Below, in pieces: positions 38,533 through 48,984 of a stretch of DNA of 64,000 nt. The stretch's first letter is position 1. The number at the start of each line of letters is the position of its first letter. The translations under genes were made by a program, and so were the position numbers. The notes under the pieces are model-generated. The model was not told the origin of the DNA. It did no database searches and worked only from the letters and a program-made list of their open reading frames with translations. The stretch is from an uncultured Pelagibacteraceae bacterium (GTDB taxonomy: Bacteria > Pseudomonadota > Alphaproteobacteria > Pelagibacterales > Pelagibacteraceae), in contig CACKYY010000002.1 of assembly GCA_902604525.1 (NCBI GenBank), positions 25,078 through 89,077 on the forward strand. The letters are read 5' to 3'.

Positions 38533-39555
38533 TCAATTAATTGCAACAGGTTTTGAGACTATTAGATTGACAGTCTTTTTATTTGCTATTTTGCAGAATT
38601 TGGGTTTTAAATTTTTTCTAATTAAACTCATATCTTTTAAAACTATATCCCCCATATTAAAAAAAGCAGACTTTAACGCTCCCGCTCTGTGAGCAGAAAA
38701 CAAAATATTCTTTACTTTTCTTAACGAACTTTTTTTTGGCACTGGTTCCTCAGGAAAAACATCTGTAGCAACAAATATATTTCTTTTTTTTACTACGTTT
38801 ATTAAATCCTTAAAATTTACAACCGCAGCACGACTCATCAATATAAAACAGGAATTGGGCTTTATCTTCTTTAAAAGCTTTTTGTCTATGAAGTTTTGGT
38901 TTTTTGTAGTCACGGTCGCTAATACATAAATAATTTCACAATTTTCAAACATCTTATTTAAACTAATATTTTTTAAACCTAGTTTTTTAATTTTTATTTT
39001 TGGTATCCATGGATCGTAAACATTTATATCTTTAGTAAATGGTAATAATAATGGATACAAAGATTTAGCAAGATCTCCAAAACCTAACAATCCAACTTTT
39101 TTTCCTGATAATAAAGAAGCTCTCAAGTTACTCTCTAATCCATATTTTTCTTTACCTTTAATAAAATCTAAATGAGCAGTATGAATATTTCTTAATAGAG
39201 ATAAGGTCATCCCAAGAGCAATTTCTGCGACTGGTTTTGAAAAAACAGGAGAAGTTGCAATAACGTGAATTCCCTTTTTAAAACAGTATTGATAATCCAT
39301 ATTATTAATAAAATTACTTTCAACATTTATAATTGCTTTCAATTTTTTTGCTTTTATCAAAAGATTTTTTGGTAAATCTGGTTGGCCAATAATAAATGAA
39401 GCTTTGTGGATATTTTTCTCATAAAAAAAATTTTTTTTATTTTTTGGTGCATAGAGTAATTCATACTTTGATCTGAGAATTTTAAATTTATCTTTAGAAA
39501 AAATTAATTCTAGAGTTCGTGGAAATGGATCAACTATGGCAATATGTTTTCCCAT
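38533..39555 (-). CDS. D-isomer-specific 2-hydroxyacid dehydrogenase family
   Basis: GKKVGLLGFGDLAKSLYPLL NAD-binding motif; LMSRAAVVNFKDL. Confidence 0.82.
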   Translation of the reverse strand: MGKHIAIVDPFPRTLELIFSKDKFKILRSKYELLYAPKNKKNFFYEKNIHKASFIIGQPDLPKNLLIKAKKLKAIINVESNFINNMDYQYCFKKGIHVIATSPVFSKPVAEIALGMTLSLLRNIHTAHLDFIKGKEKYGLESNLRASLLSGKKVGLLGFGDLAKSLYPLLLPFTKDINVYDPWIPKIKIKKLGLKNISLNKMFENCEIIYVLATVTTKNQNFIDKKLLKKIKPNSCFILMSRAAVVNFKDLINVVKKRNIFVATDVFPEEPVPKKSSLRKVKNILFSAHRAGALKSAFFNMGDIVLKDMSLIRKNLKPKFCKIANKKTVNLIVSKPVAIN

Positions 39556-40710
39556 TTAAATAAGTATACGTTTTACTTCTTCCTCACTAAACTTTTTTGG
39601 TTTTTCACACTTGGTCGTAATTTTTTGAGGTATACCCGTAGTAGCAGCTTTCATTGTTGATTGAATTATATCAAGAACATGAAGTGATAATTCTCCTGAG
39701 CATCTATGTTTCTTTTTTTGCTGAATTGAATAAAGCATCTCAGATAAACCAACACTCCTATAATTAGCGTTTGTAGGAGACTCGTTAGATCTACCACTTG
39801 ATGAAGTAATATTTATTTTTCCTAAATGCATTTTGTCAGTTTTGTGTTCTCCCCATCTGCCTCCCTCAGTAACTGATATATAAACCGACCCACCAAACAT
39901 ATTTGGATCAGGTACAATGATTGAGCCTTTAGTTCCATAAAGCTCCATGTGGTTTCTTTGGTGATTTACGACGTCGAATGACAATGTCACTTGGATAATT
40001 GCTCCTGTATGAAACTGTATGGTTGCTAGATAGGTTGTAGGTGTTTCAACTTTAAAAGATTTGTTTTTTTTTGGTCCAGCCCCATAAATTCTTTTCTTGA
40101 AAGCTGTTAGTGTTCTTCCCTGTACTTGCTTTGCTGGGCCAAGTAAATTTACTAGGGTTGTAAAAAAGTATGGTCCCATATCAATTACAGGTCCACCCTC
40201 TTTTCTATACCAAGACTCAGGTTTTGGATGAAATGACTCTACTCCTGGAAAGGCAAAAATTGCATTACCAAGTTTTATATCTCCAATTAGATCAGAGTCT
40301 ATCAACTCTCTTGCTTTTTGAATTCCTCCACCTAAAAAAGTATCAGGAGCATTACCAATATAAAGTTTCTTTTTTTTTGCTAAAGCTACGAGTTCTTTTC
40401 CTTTTTCAAAATATGTAGCCAAAGGTTTTTCTGAATAAACATGTTTGCCTGCACTTAAAACTCTTTTAGATACCGAGTAATGAGATTGGGGTATTGTTAG
40501 ATTTAGAATTACTTCGATCTCCTTATCCTTAAGAAGGTCTCCAACGGTTTTAGATTTAATATTATACAGTTTTGAACATTTATCTGCAGCTTTTTGATTA
40601 ATATCTGCACAAGCAATAATTTTGAAATTATTAAAATACTGATGCCCTCTAAAATATGTTTCTGCAATATGTCCACACCCTATCAAACCAACCTTAAATA
40701 CTTTATTCAT
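39556..40710 (-). CDS. Gfo/Idh/MocA-family oxidoreductase
   Basis: VGLIGCGHIAETYFRG; AGKHVYSEKPLA. Confidence 0.92.
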   Translation of the reverse strand: MNKVFKVGLIGCGHIAETYFRGHQYFNNFKIIACADINQKAADKCSKLYNIKSKTVGDLLKDKEIEVILNLTIPQSHYSVSKRVLSAGKHVYSEKPLATYFEKGKELVALAKKKKLYIGNAPDTFLGGGIQKARELIDSDLIGDIKLGNAIFAFPGVESFHPKPESWYRKEGGPVIDMGPYFFTTLVNLLGPAKQVQGRTLTAFKKRIYGAGPKKNKSFKVETPTTYLATIQFHTGAIIQVTLSFDVVNHQRNHMELYGTKGSIIVPDPNMFGGSVYISVTEGGRWGEHKTDKMHLGKINITSSSGRSNESPTNANYRSVGLSEMLYSIQQKKKHRCSGELSLHVLDIIQSTMKAATTGIPQKITTKCEKPKKFSEEEVKRILI

Positions 40711-40717
40711 TAAAAAA

Positions 40718-42562
40718 CTAGATGCCTTGTCTTTGTTTGGACTTGCCGTCTTTATGAAGCTTTAAGGCCTCTTTATTTTCGTCTGTTGAAGGAATTTCTA
40801 AAGTTGGGCTATCCCAAAATGCTGAACCCTCTACCCACTTATAAGCATGAGTTTTTATCGAAATAACATAAGTTACATCTGACTTTTTCGCTCTTTTAAA
40901 TGCTTCTTCTAAATCAGAAATAGATGTCACATGTTCAGATTTCGCCCCCATACTTTCAGCATGTTTTGCAAAATCTACATCTACTAAACCAGGAGTTTTT
41001 GAGCTCTTTAACAAGTTATTGTATTCTTTTCCACCTTTGAACAATTGCAATCTATTAATAACTGCGAAACCTCCGTTATCACAAACAATTATAATCAGTT
41101 TATTTTTAGTAATTACTGATGAATATATGTCAGTATTATTTAATAAATAAGAGCCATCACCTACGAAGGAAATTACTTCTTTATCAGGGTTAGCCATCTT
41201 AATCCCTAAAGCGCCAGAAATTTCATAACTCATACAGCTAAATCCCCATTCGCTTTCATGTGTATTTAGTTCTTTAGGTCGCCAAACTTGGACTACCTCA
41301 CCTACCAGACCACCTGCAGCAGTAACTGCAATATCTGTTGGTTCAGAATTTCTATAAATAGCTCCTATTACTTGAACATAGCTTGGTACCTCTTGATTTG
41401 ATGGTGCACTTTCTTTATCGATATGTTCGTTCCAAATTTTTAATTTTCTTTGTGATTTTTCATTCCATTTATCTCCTACTTTCCAATCTCCTAATGCTTT
41501 AGAAAGTTCAATTAATGAAACTTTTGCATCTCCTACCACTGCTTGAGCCAAATGTTTATTAGCATCAAATCTTGAAACATTTATAGAAACAAGTTTAAAT
41601 TTTTCATTTTCAAAATTTGCCCAGGATCCAGTTGTAAAATCTGCAAGTTTTGTTCCAACTGCAATTGCAAGATCCGTTTCTTTAGCAAGGTCATTGGTAT
41701 TTTTTCCACCTAAACCTCCTATTTGTCCAGCATAGTGAGAATGGTCTCTTTTCATTGTTGAATAACCCATAACAGTTTGAGTAACTGGTATATTGTGTTT
41801 AGTTGCAAAGTTACTTAATTCCTGCATTGCATTAGAATAAAAAACTCCCCCTCCAGAAATGATAATTGGATTTTTCGATTTTTTGATTTTTTCAGCAGCC
41901 TCTTTTATCTGAAAATCATCTGGTCTAGGCCTTCTTATTGAATGAATTCTTTCTTTAAAAAACTCTTCAGGGTATTCAAAAGTCTGCCCTTGAATATCTT
42001 GACACAAAGATATACACGCTGGTCCACAATCAGCTGGATCTAACATTGTTTGAACTGCATTTGGAAAAGATTGAATGATTTGCTCTGGTCTTGTTATTCT
42101 ATCAAAATATCTTGTAACTGGTTTAAATGCGTCATTTGCTGTTATTCCAGGATTATTAAAATGTTCTACTTGTTGTAAAACTGGATCTGGCATTCTATTC
42201 GCGTAAGTATCTCCAGGTAAAAATAAAATTGGCAATCTATTACTCATTGCAACTGCTGCAGCTGTAACCATATTAGTTGCACCAGGTCCAACAGATGAAG
42301 TTGCTACAAAAATTTGTTGTCTTCTTTTTCCTCTAGCATAACCTATTCCAGTAAGAGCCATATTTTGTTCATGATGACCTCTGTATGTAGGTAAATCTTT
42401 TTGATTTTCCTCTAAAGCTTGTCCTAAACATGCAACATTACCATGTCCAAAAATCCCAAATACTCCTGGAAATAATGGCTCCTTTTTACCGTCAATTAAT
42501 ATTTTTTGTGCAATTAAATATTTGACTATTGCATGAGCACAAGTGAGGGTTATTTTTTTCAT
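40718..42562 (-). CDS. iolD: 3D-(3,5/4)-trihydroxycyclohexane-1,2-dione acylhydrolase (IolD), ThDP-dependent
   Basis: FPGVFGIFGHGNVACLGQALEE, TYRGHHEQNMAL, GDGSYLLNNTDIYSS. Confidence 0.92.
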   Translation of the reverse strand: MKKITLTCAHAIVKYLIAQKILIDGKKEPLFPGVFGIFGHGNVACLGQALEENQKDLPTYRGHHEQNMALTGIGYARGKRRQQIFVATSSVGPGATNMVTAAAVAMSNRLPILFLPGDTYANRMPDPVLQQVEHFNNPGITANDAFKPVTRYFDRITRPEQIIQSFPNAVQTMLDPADCGPACISLCQDIQGQTFEYPEEFFKERIHSIRRPRPDDFQIKEAAEKIKKSKNPIIISGGGVFYSNAMQELSNFATKHNIPVTQTVMGYSTMKRDHSHYAGQIGGLGGKNTNDLAKETDLAIAVGTKLADFTTGSWANFENEKFKLVSINVSRFDANKHLAQAVVGDAKVSLIELSKALGDWKVGDKWNEKSQRKLKIWNEHIDKESAPSNQEVPSYVQVIGAIYRNSEPTDIAVTAAGGLVGEVVQVWRPKELNTHESEWGFSCMSYEISGALGIKMANPDKEVISFVGDGSYLLNNTDIYSSVITKNKLIIIVCDNGGFAVINRLQLFKGGKEYNNLLKSSKTPGLVDVDFAKHAESMGAKSEHVTSISDLEEAFKRAKKSDVTYVISIKTHAYKWVEGSAFWDSPTLEIPSTDENKEALKLHKDGKSKQRQGI

Positions 42563-42650
42563 AAAATTTGTTTATTTTTTTTTTCGTATGGTGTTTATAT
42601 TTGGGTATATTTATAAATTAAAAAACCTAACTAAGTAAACCAAAAAAACT

Positions 42651-44093
42651 ATGTACAACAATTTTGGACAATTCATCGATGGAAAGTGGCAACAGTCAGA
42701 GAAAAAAGAAACATATGACGTTATTAATCCTGCAACAGAAGAGGTAATAGGTAGTGCATCAAAAGCATCTTCTATTGAAGTTCAAAAAGCACTTAAGTCT
42801 GCTGAAAGAGGACTAAAAGTTTGGAGTAATACAACTCCATGGCAAAGATCGTACGTTCTTAGAAAAATTGCAGATTTAATGAGAGAAAAAAAAGATGTTC
42901 TTGCAAAATGGTTGACCCTCGAAGTTGGAAAACCTTTGACAGAGGGTGTTGGTGAAGTTGGAGGAGCAGCTGATATTTTTGAATGGAATGCAGAAGAAAC
43001 AAAAAGAATTTATGGGCAAACAGTTCAAAGTAGGTTTCCTGAAACTAGAGTTCATGTTTATTATCAACCAGTCGGGGTAGTGGCTGCTTTGATACCGTGG
43101 AATTTTCCAATTGTTTTAGCAGCTAGAAAAATTTCCACAGCGTTAGCCGCAGGTTGTTCTGTCATCTGCAAACCAGATGTAATTACTCCTGGTGCCGTGA
43201 TGGAATTAGTTGACATCTGTAAAAAGGCTGGAGTTCCTGATGGTGTTGTAAATCTTTTATCTGGTGATCCAGCAGAAATTTCAAATGAATTATTAGAATC
43301 TGATATTATTAAAAAAGTTTCTATTACAGGTTCAACTAGAGTAGGAAAATTAATACTTAAAAAAGCTGCAGACAAAGTTCAAAGAGTTACAATGGAACTC
43401 AGTGGTCACTCTCCATTTATAGTTTGTGATGATGTAAATATTGATAATGTTGCTGATATTGCTATAGCAGCTAAATTTAGAAATAATGGGCAAGTTTGTA
43501 TCTCCCCTAATAGATTTTATATTCAAGAAAATGTTAAAGATGAATTTATCAATGCTTTTATAAATAGAGCTAAAAAATTAAAAATCGGTAATGGTATGGA
43601 TGAAGGAGTAAACCTTGGTCCATTGACTACTGCTAAAAGATTAGAGGAAATCGAAAAATTAGTTGATACAACAAAAAAAGAGGGAGCAGAAGTTTTAATG
43701 GGAGGAAAAAGACCATCAGGTTTTAACAAAGGTTTTTATTATGAGCCAACAGTTTTTGACAATGTAGAAGATAACTTCACGATTATGAAAGAAGAACCAT
43801 TTGGCCCGTTAGTTCCAATGTTAGCATTTAAAACTTTTGATGAAGTTATTGAAAGAGCGAATGATAATGATCTGGGTCTGTGTAGTTATCTTTATACTAA
43901 CTCAATGGATAAGGCTAATAGAGGATCTGAACTTTTAGAAACAGGATGTGTTGCTGTAAATACGGGTGCTGTAGCAATTGCTGAAGCACCATTTGGTGGA
44001 ATAAAACAAACTGGATACGGACGTGAGGGTGGATCAATGGCAATAAAAGATTATTTAAATGTTAAATACACTCATATGGCCTTGAAGGCTTAA
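42651..44093 (+). CDS. NAD(P)-dependent aldehyde dehydrogenase (succinate-semialdehyde/lactaldehyde DH-like)
   Basis: IPWNFPIVLAARK, MELSGHSPFIV, RNNGQVCISPNRFY, EEPFGPLVP. Confidence 0.92.
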   Translation: MYNNFGQFIDGKWQQSEKKETYDVINPATEEVIGSASKASSIEVQKALKSAERGLKVWSNTTPWQRSYVLRKIADLMREKKDVLAKWLTLEVGKPLTEGVGEVGGAADIFEWNAEETKRIYGQTVQSRFPETRVHVYYQPVGVVAALIPWNFPIVLAARKISTALAAGCSVICKPDVITPGAVMELVDICKKAGVPDGVVNLLSGDPAEISNELLESDIIKKVSITGSTRVGKLILKKAADKVQRVTMELSGHSPFIVCDDVNIDNVADIAIAAKFRNNGQVCISPNRFYIQENVKDEFINAFINRAKKLKIGNGMDEGVNLGPLTTAKRLEEIEKLVDTTKKEGAEVLMGGKRPSGFNKGFYYEPTVFDNVEDNFTIMKEEPFGPLVPMLAFKTFDEVIERANDNDLGLCSYLYTNSMDKANRGSELLETGCVAVNTGAVAIAEAPFGGIKQTGYGREGGSMAIKDYLNVKYTHMALKA

Positions 44094-44094
44094 A

Positions 44095-44886
44095 ATGAGA
44101 AAAAATAAAATTAAACAAATGATGAATGAGGGAAAATCAGTCATCAATGGATGGCTTCAAATTCCAAGTACAGTTTCAGCAGAGGTTATGGCACATCAGG
44201 GATGGGATTCTCTTACAATTGATATGCAACATGGATTAGTCGATTACACTAACGCACTTCCAATGCTTCAAACTATATCTACTACCGATGTTACACCTCT
44301 TGCACGTGTAAACTGGAATGAACCTGGTCAAATTATGAAAATTCTAGACTCGGGTTGTTACGGCATAATTTGTCCAATGGTAAGCAATCGCAGTGAAGCC
44401 GAAAAATTTGTTAAAGCGTGCATGTACCCTCCTAATGGATATAGAAGTTTTGGTCCAGTTAGAGGTCTAATTTATGGTGGTGGAGATTATGCAGATCATG
44501 CAAATGATGAAATGCTTAAATTTGCAATGATTGAAACAAAAGAGTCTTTGGAAAAATTAGACGAAATAATGTCTACTCCAGGTTTGGATGGAATTTATAT
44601 TGGTCCTGCTGATTTAAGTCTGGCGATCGGTGAAGCCCCAGGTTTTGACAGACCCGCAGAGACAAAGGCATATTCTGAAATTTTAAGAATACTTGAGCAT
44701 GCAAAAAAAAATAATATTTTTTCTGGTATTCACAATGGTAGCCCAGAGTATGCTCTTAAAATGATTGATAAAGGTTTTAATTTTGTAACTATCGGTGCAG
44801 ATCAAAGAGCTATGAGCTCAGGCGCAAAAGCGATAGTAGATAAAATGAAAGGTTCTTTAAAAAAAGAAGAGTCGAGTACTTACTGA
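44095..44886 (+). CDS. HpcH/HpaI-type class II aldolase (2-keto-3-deoxy sugar-acid aldolase-like)
   Basis: GWDSLTIDMQHGLVDY, GLDGIYIGPADLSLAIG. Confidence 0.9.
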   Translation: MRKNKIKQMMNEGKSVINGWLQIPSTVSAEVMAHQGWDSLTIDMQHGLVDYTNALPMLQTISTTDVTPLARVNWNEPGQIMKILDSGCYGIICPMVSNRSEAEKFVKACMYPPNGYRSFGPVRGLIYGGGDYADHANDEMLKFAMIETKESLEKLDEIMSTPGLDGIYIGPADLSLAIGEAPGFDRPAETKAYSEILRILEHAKKNNIFSGIHNGSPEYALKMIDKGFNFVTIGADQRAMSSGAKAIVDKMKGSLKKEESSTY

Positions 44887-44917
44887 TAAATAAACTTTAC
44901 AAAAATCACTAAACTAA

Positions 44918-45874
44918 ATGAAAAAAATTCTTATCATTCAGCCTATACATCAGGAAGGTATAAAGTTATTACAAAGTAATTCTGAGTACGAATTTGAAGT
45001 TGTAGAAAATATTGAAATAAACTTTTTAAAAAATAAAATTAAAGACTGTGATGGTGTTTCAATTAGAACTGCTAAACTAAGTGGGGAAGTAATTGAAGCT
45101 GCTAATAATCTTAAAATAATCTCAAGACATGGTGTTGGATATGATAATATTGATTTAAACGTCTCAAAAAAAAAAAATATCACTTTGGCAATTACATCAA
45201 CTGCAAATGCTGTAGCTGTAGCTGAACATGTAATGTTCATGATTTTGAATATTTCTAAAAGAGGTAATATGTACGACGATACTGTTAAAAGTGGGAAATT
45301 TAATGAAAGAAATAAACTACCTAAAACTGTAGAGCTTTGGAATAAAAATATTTTAATTGCAGGATTTGGTAGAATAGGACAAGCCTTGATTAAGAGGTGC
45401 TTAGGTTTTGAAATGAATGTTTTTGTTTATGATCCTTATGTGTCTAAAGAATTTATTGAAAGACAAGGTGGTAAAAAAGTAGAAGATTTAAGTGAAGCTT
45501 CAAAAAATATGGATGCAGTATCACTTCACATCCCTTTAAATAATGAAACTAAAAATATAATTAATTATGAATTACTTAAATCTATGAAAAAAAATTGTAT
45601 TATTATTAATGCTGCAAGAGGAGGTATTGTAAACGAAATTGATTTAGATCGAGCTTTAAATGAAAATTTAATCTTTGGTGCTGGTTTGGATGTATTTGAA
45701 ACTGAACCTCCTGCTGAAAATAATGCTCTTTTAAAAAATAAGAAAGTTTTTTTAAGTCCACATACTGCAGCTTTCACAGAGGAATGTATGACAAGAATGG
45801 GTAAAGAAACTATTCAAAATATATTTGATTTTTTTGAAGGTAGTTTAGAAAATTCAAAAAAAGTAAAACTATAA
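44918..45874 (+). CDS. D-3-phosphoglycerate dehydrogenase-like 2-hydroxyacid dehydrogenase
   Basis: ISRHGVGYDNID, NILIAGFGRIGQALIKR, NAARGGIVNE, SPHTAAFTEE. Confidence 0.88.
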   Translation: MKKILIIQPIHQEGIKLLQSNSEYEFEVVENIEINFLKNKIKDCDGVSIRTAKLSGEVIEAANNLKIISRHGVGYDNIDLNVSKKKNITLAITSTANAVAVAEHVMFMILNISKRGNMYDDTVKSGKFNERNKLPKTVELWNKNILIAGFGRIGQALIKRCLGFEMNVFVYDPYVSKEFIERQGGKKVEDLSEASKNMDAVSLHIPLNNETKNIINYELLKSMKKNCIIINAARGGIVNEIDLDRALNENLIFGAGLDVFETEPPAENNALLKNKKVFLSPHTAAFTEECMTRMGKETIQNIFDFFEGSLENSKKVKL

Positions 45875-46768
45875 AGCTATTTCTAGACCAATATCTGCAC
45901 AAACCTCAGATAAATATTTGAAACCTTTTTTTGCATATTCTAAAGGATTTGCTTTAGCTGGATCTTGCTCTGCTTCTACAACTAACCAGCCTTTATAATC
46001 AATATTTTTTAAATATTTTAGTAAAGGCTTATAATCAATGCATCCGTCTCCTGGTACAGTAAAAGCTCCCTCTAAAAATGCTTTTCTAAAACTCCAATCT
46101 TTTTGGAGAGATTTATTTAAAATATCTTCTCTCATATCCTTACAGTGAATATGAATAATTCTGTCTTTATAGTCTTCTACTATTTTAACAGAATTACCTT
46201 TAGCAAATAACATGTGACCAGTATCCAGTATTAATTTGACTTGGTCACTTGTGTTATCTAACAGTCTTTTTGTGTCGTCTTCTGTTTCAATCACTGTGCC
46301 CATGTGATGATGATACGCTAAAGGCATATCTTGATCTTCCAAATATTTTCCCATTTCGGAAATTTTTTTACAATATTCATTCCATTCATCTTTGTTCATT
46401 TGTGGTCTACTGGATAAAGGTCTATTTGGTTCGCCAGCAATAGAGTCTGATACTTCAGCAAATACGATACATGGTGCTTTACAATCTTGAAAAAGTTTTA
46501 ATTGTTCTTGAACTGATATAATTTCATCCTTTACAGAATTTTTTCTCAAATTTGCACTGTACCAGCCTGAACATAACTTTAAGTTATATTTTTGTAACAA
46601 TGGAATGAGTTCCTCTGATTTTTTTGGAAATTTCCCTCCAGACTCTATTCCAGAAAAACCTGCCTCACTTGCTTCAGATAAACACTGCTCCAAAGGTGTG
46701 TCACCACCAAGTTCAGGCATGTCATCATTGCTCCATGCTATTGGCGCTATTCCTAATTTTACTGACAT
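45869..46768 (-). CDS. iolE: Inosose dehydratase (IolE) / sugar isomerase-epimerase TIM barrel
   Basis: LGIAPIAWSNDDMPELGGDTPLEQCLSEASEAGFSGIE; LAYHHHMGTVIET. Confidence 0.88.
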   Translation of the reverse strand: MSVKLGIAPIAWSNDDMPELGGDTPLEQCLSEASEAGFSGIESGGKFPKKSEELIPLLQKYNLKLCSGWYSANLRKNSVKDEIISVQEQLKLFQDCKAPCIVFAEVSDSIAGEPNRPLSSRPQMNKDEWNEYCKKISEMGKYLEDQDMPLAYHHHMGTVIETEDDTKRLLDNTSDQVKLILDTGHMLFAKGNSVKIVEDYKDRIIHIHCKDMREDILNKSLQKDWSFRKAFLEGAFTVPGDGCIDYKPLLKYLKNIDYKGWLVVEAEQDPAKANPLEYAKKGFKYLSEVCADIGLEIAL

Positions 46769-46807
46769 AATACTTGTATTTGTTATGATATATAAAATTA
46801 TAATCTA

Positions 46808-47944
46808 ATGAATACAAATAAATTATCCTTAGGAATTGTTGGTGGAGGTCCAAAATCTTGGATTGGTCATGTCCATCGAATTTCTGCAAGATTTGATGAC
46901 AAGTACAAAATAGTAGCTGGTGTATTCTCGAGAAATTCAAAATTATCGATTAGCTTTGGAAAAACTTTAGGTATCTCCAAAGATAGATGCTACTCAAACT
47001 TTAAAGAGATGGCTTTGAAAGAGTCAAAAAGAGATGATGGCATTCAAGTAGTCTCAATAATGACACCTCCATCAAGTCATCAAATTATTGCTGAAAAATT
47101 TATTGAAAAAAATATCAATATTATTTCAGATAAACCATTTGCTGGTAATCTAGACCAAGCCCAAAAACTTTATAAAAAAATAAAATCAAACAAAAACATT
47201 AAATATGCTTTGACTCATAATTACTCAGCTTACCCAATGGTTAGAGAGGCTAAAGTTTTAATAGAAAAAGGTAAAATTGGTAAAATTGAATATGTGAATG
47301 TTGAATATATTCAAGATTGGTCTGATGGAACAAAAATTAATGTAAAAAATGCCAAAAAAATACTAAAATGGAAAATAGATAATAAAATAGTTGGTGCATC
47401 TGCCGTTCTTAATGAAATTGGAACCCATGCTTATCATTTAGCTACATATATTTCAGGACTAAAAGGAGAAAAAATTTTTGCTGACATTAAACAAATTTCA
47501 AAAAAAATTAAAATGGATGATAGCGCACAAGTAATGATTAATTTTACAAATGGTGCAAAAGGTATGTTTTGGACGAGCGTCATGGCTAAAGGTGGAGTTT
47601 ATGGTCTCAGAATTAGAATATTTGGATCTAAAGGAAGCTTAGAGTGGGTTCAAAATGACCCTAATTATCTAAAATTAAATCCAGACAGAGGTGCAGTAAG
47701 ATACCTAGAGAGAGGTTTTCACAATGCTGAGCTTTCAAAAAAATTTTCCAGAATAAAGTTTGGACACCCAGAAGGATACTTAGATGCATTTGCAAATATT
47801 TATAGAGAATTTGCAGATTCTTTAAAAAATAGATCAAAAAAAAGATATTTTTATCCAAATGAGGATGAAGGATTAGAAACAGCAAAATTTATAAATGCTT
47901 GTAAAGTTTCATCAAAAAATAAAAGATGGGTCAAAATCAAATAA
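46808..47944 (+). CDS. Gfo/Idh/MocA-family oxidoreductase
   Basis: LGIVGGGPKSWIGHVHRISARFD...ISDKPFAGNLDQA...YALTHNYSAYPMVREAK. Confidence 0.9.
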   Translation: MNTNKLSLGIVGGGPKSWIGHVHRISARFDDKYKIVAGVFSRNSKLSISFGKTLGISKDRCYSNFKEMALKESKRDDGIQVVSIMTPPSSHQIIAEKFIEKNINIISDKPFAGNLDQAQKLYKKIKSNKNIKYALTHNYSAYPMVREAKVLIEKGKIGKIEYVNVEYIQDWSDGTKINVKNAKKILKWKIDNKIVGASAVLNEIGTHAYHLATYISGLKGEKIFADIKQISKKIKMDDSAQVMINFTNGAKGMFWTSVMAKGGVYGLRIRIFGSKGSLEWVQNDPNYLKLNPDRGAVRYLERGFHNAELSKKFSRIKFGHPEGYLDAFANIYREFADSLKNRSKKRYFYPNEDEGLETAKFINACKVSSKNKRWVKIK

Positions 47945-48939
47945 ATATTGCATTACTTGGTCTTGGAAGAATAGGCCAAATGCATGCCTTAAATTTAACT
48001 AATCACCCAGAATTCAATTTAAAATATACATTTGATATTGATAAAAATTTAAATAAGAAATTAGGAAAAAAATATAAGTCAATTCCTATTAATAATCCCA
48101 ATGTTGCATTCAATGATAAGAGCATTAAATGTATTTTTATAGCCACAAGTACTAAGACCCATTTAAATTATATTGATAAAGCAGTAAGAAATAAAAAAGT
48201 TGTATTCTGTGAAAAGCCATTAGATTTAAGTTTAAAAAAAATTAATGAATACAAAAAAAAACTTTCTAAATTTAATCCTAAGATTCAAATTGGTTTTAAT
48301 AGAAGATATGATGCAGGACACAATTCTTTGAAAAAGAATCTTGTTAATGGGAAAATTGGAAAATTAGAAAAAATAATAATTACTAGTCGGGACCCTGCGC
48401 CCCCTTCAATTGATTACTTGAGAAATTCTGGTGGTATTTTTAAAGATATGATGATCCACGACTTTGATTTAGCAAGATACTATGTGGGCTCTGATGAATT
48501 TAAGCATTTATTTGCAACAGGTGAATACTTTAAAGAAAAAAAATTTAAAAAAGTAAAAGATTTAGAATTAGCTACAGTGGTAATGAAAACAAGGAAAGGT
48601 GTCCAGTGTATAATAACAAATTCTAGACATTGTAGTTTTGGCTATGATCAAAGAGTTGAGTTATTTGGAAGTAAAGGGATGGTAATTTCTGATAATCAAA
48701 GAGATTTAGAAACAACATCCTATTTTAAAAATTCAACAGGTAGTAAACGATCTTTTAAAAATTTTTTTATCGAGAGATATTCAGAGGCATTTAAAAACCA
48801 ATTAAGTGACTTAGCAAGATTTTGTAAAAAAAACATTAAACCACGGGCAAATTTTGAAGATGGAAGAATGTCAGTGATATTGGCTGAAACAGCAAAAAAA
48901 TCTTTAAAAACAAAAAAATTTGTGCTGATTAAATTTTAA
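47926..48939 (+). CDS. iolG: Inositol 2-dehydrogenase-like Gfo/Idh/MocA oxidoreductase (IolG-like)
   Basis: IALLGLGRIGQMHALNL, VFCEKPLDLS, GFNRRYDAGHNSLKK, GGIFKDMMIHDFDLARY. Confidence 0.8.
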   Translation: MGQNQINIALLGLGRIGQMHALNLTNHPEFNLKYTFDIDKNLNKKLGKKYKSIPINNPNVAFNDKSIKCIFIATSTKTHLNYIDKAVRNKKVVFCEKPLDLSLKKINEYKKKLSKFNPKIQIGFNRRYDAGHNSLKKNLVNGKIGKLEKIIITSRDPAPPSIDYLRNSGGIFKDMMIHDFDLARYYVGSDEFKHLFATGEYFKEKKFKKVKDLELATVVMKTRKGVQCIITNSRHCSFGYDQRVELFGSKGMVISDNQRDLETTSYFKNSTGSKRSFKNFFIERYSEAFKNQLSDLARFCKKNIKPRANFEDGRMSVILAETAKKSLKTKKFVLIKF

Positions 48940-48984
48940 ACCGTCACATTGATTTTATAGATTTATAATATAATTAATTTAGCT

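Noticed and set aside
42876-43729. Minus ORFs antisense to the ALDH (42876..43067, 43064..43375, 43523..43729)
   Set aside because: Shadow ORFs opposite a well-conserved ALDH frame
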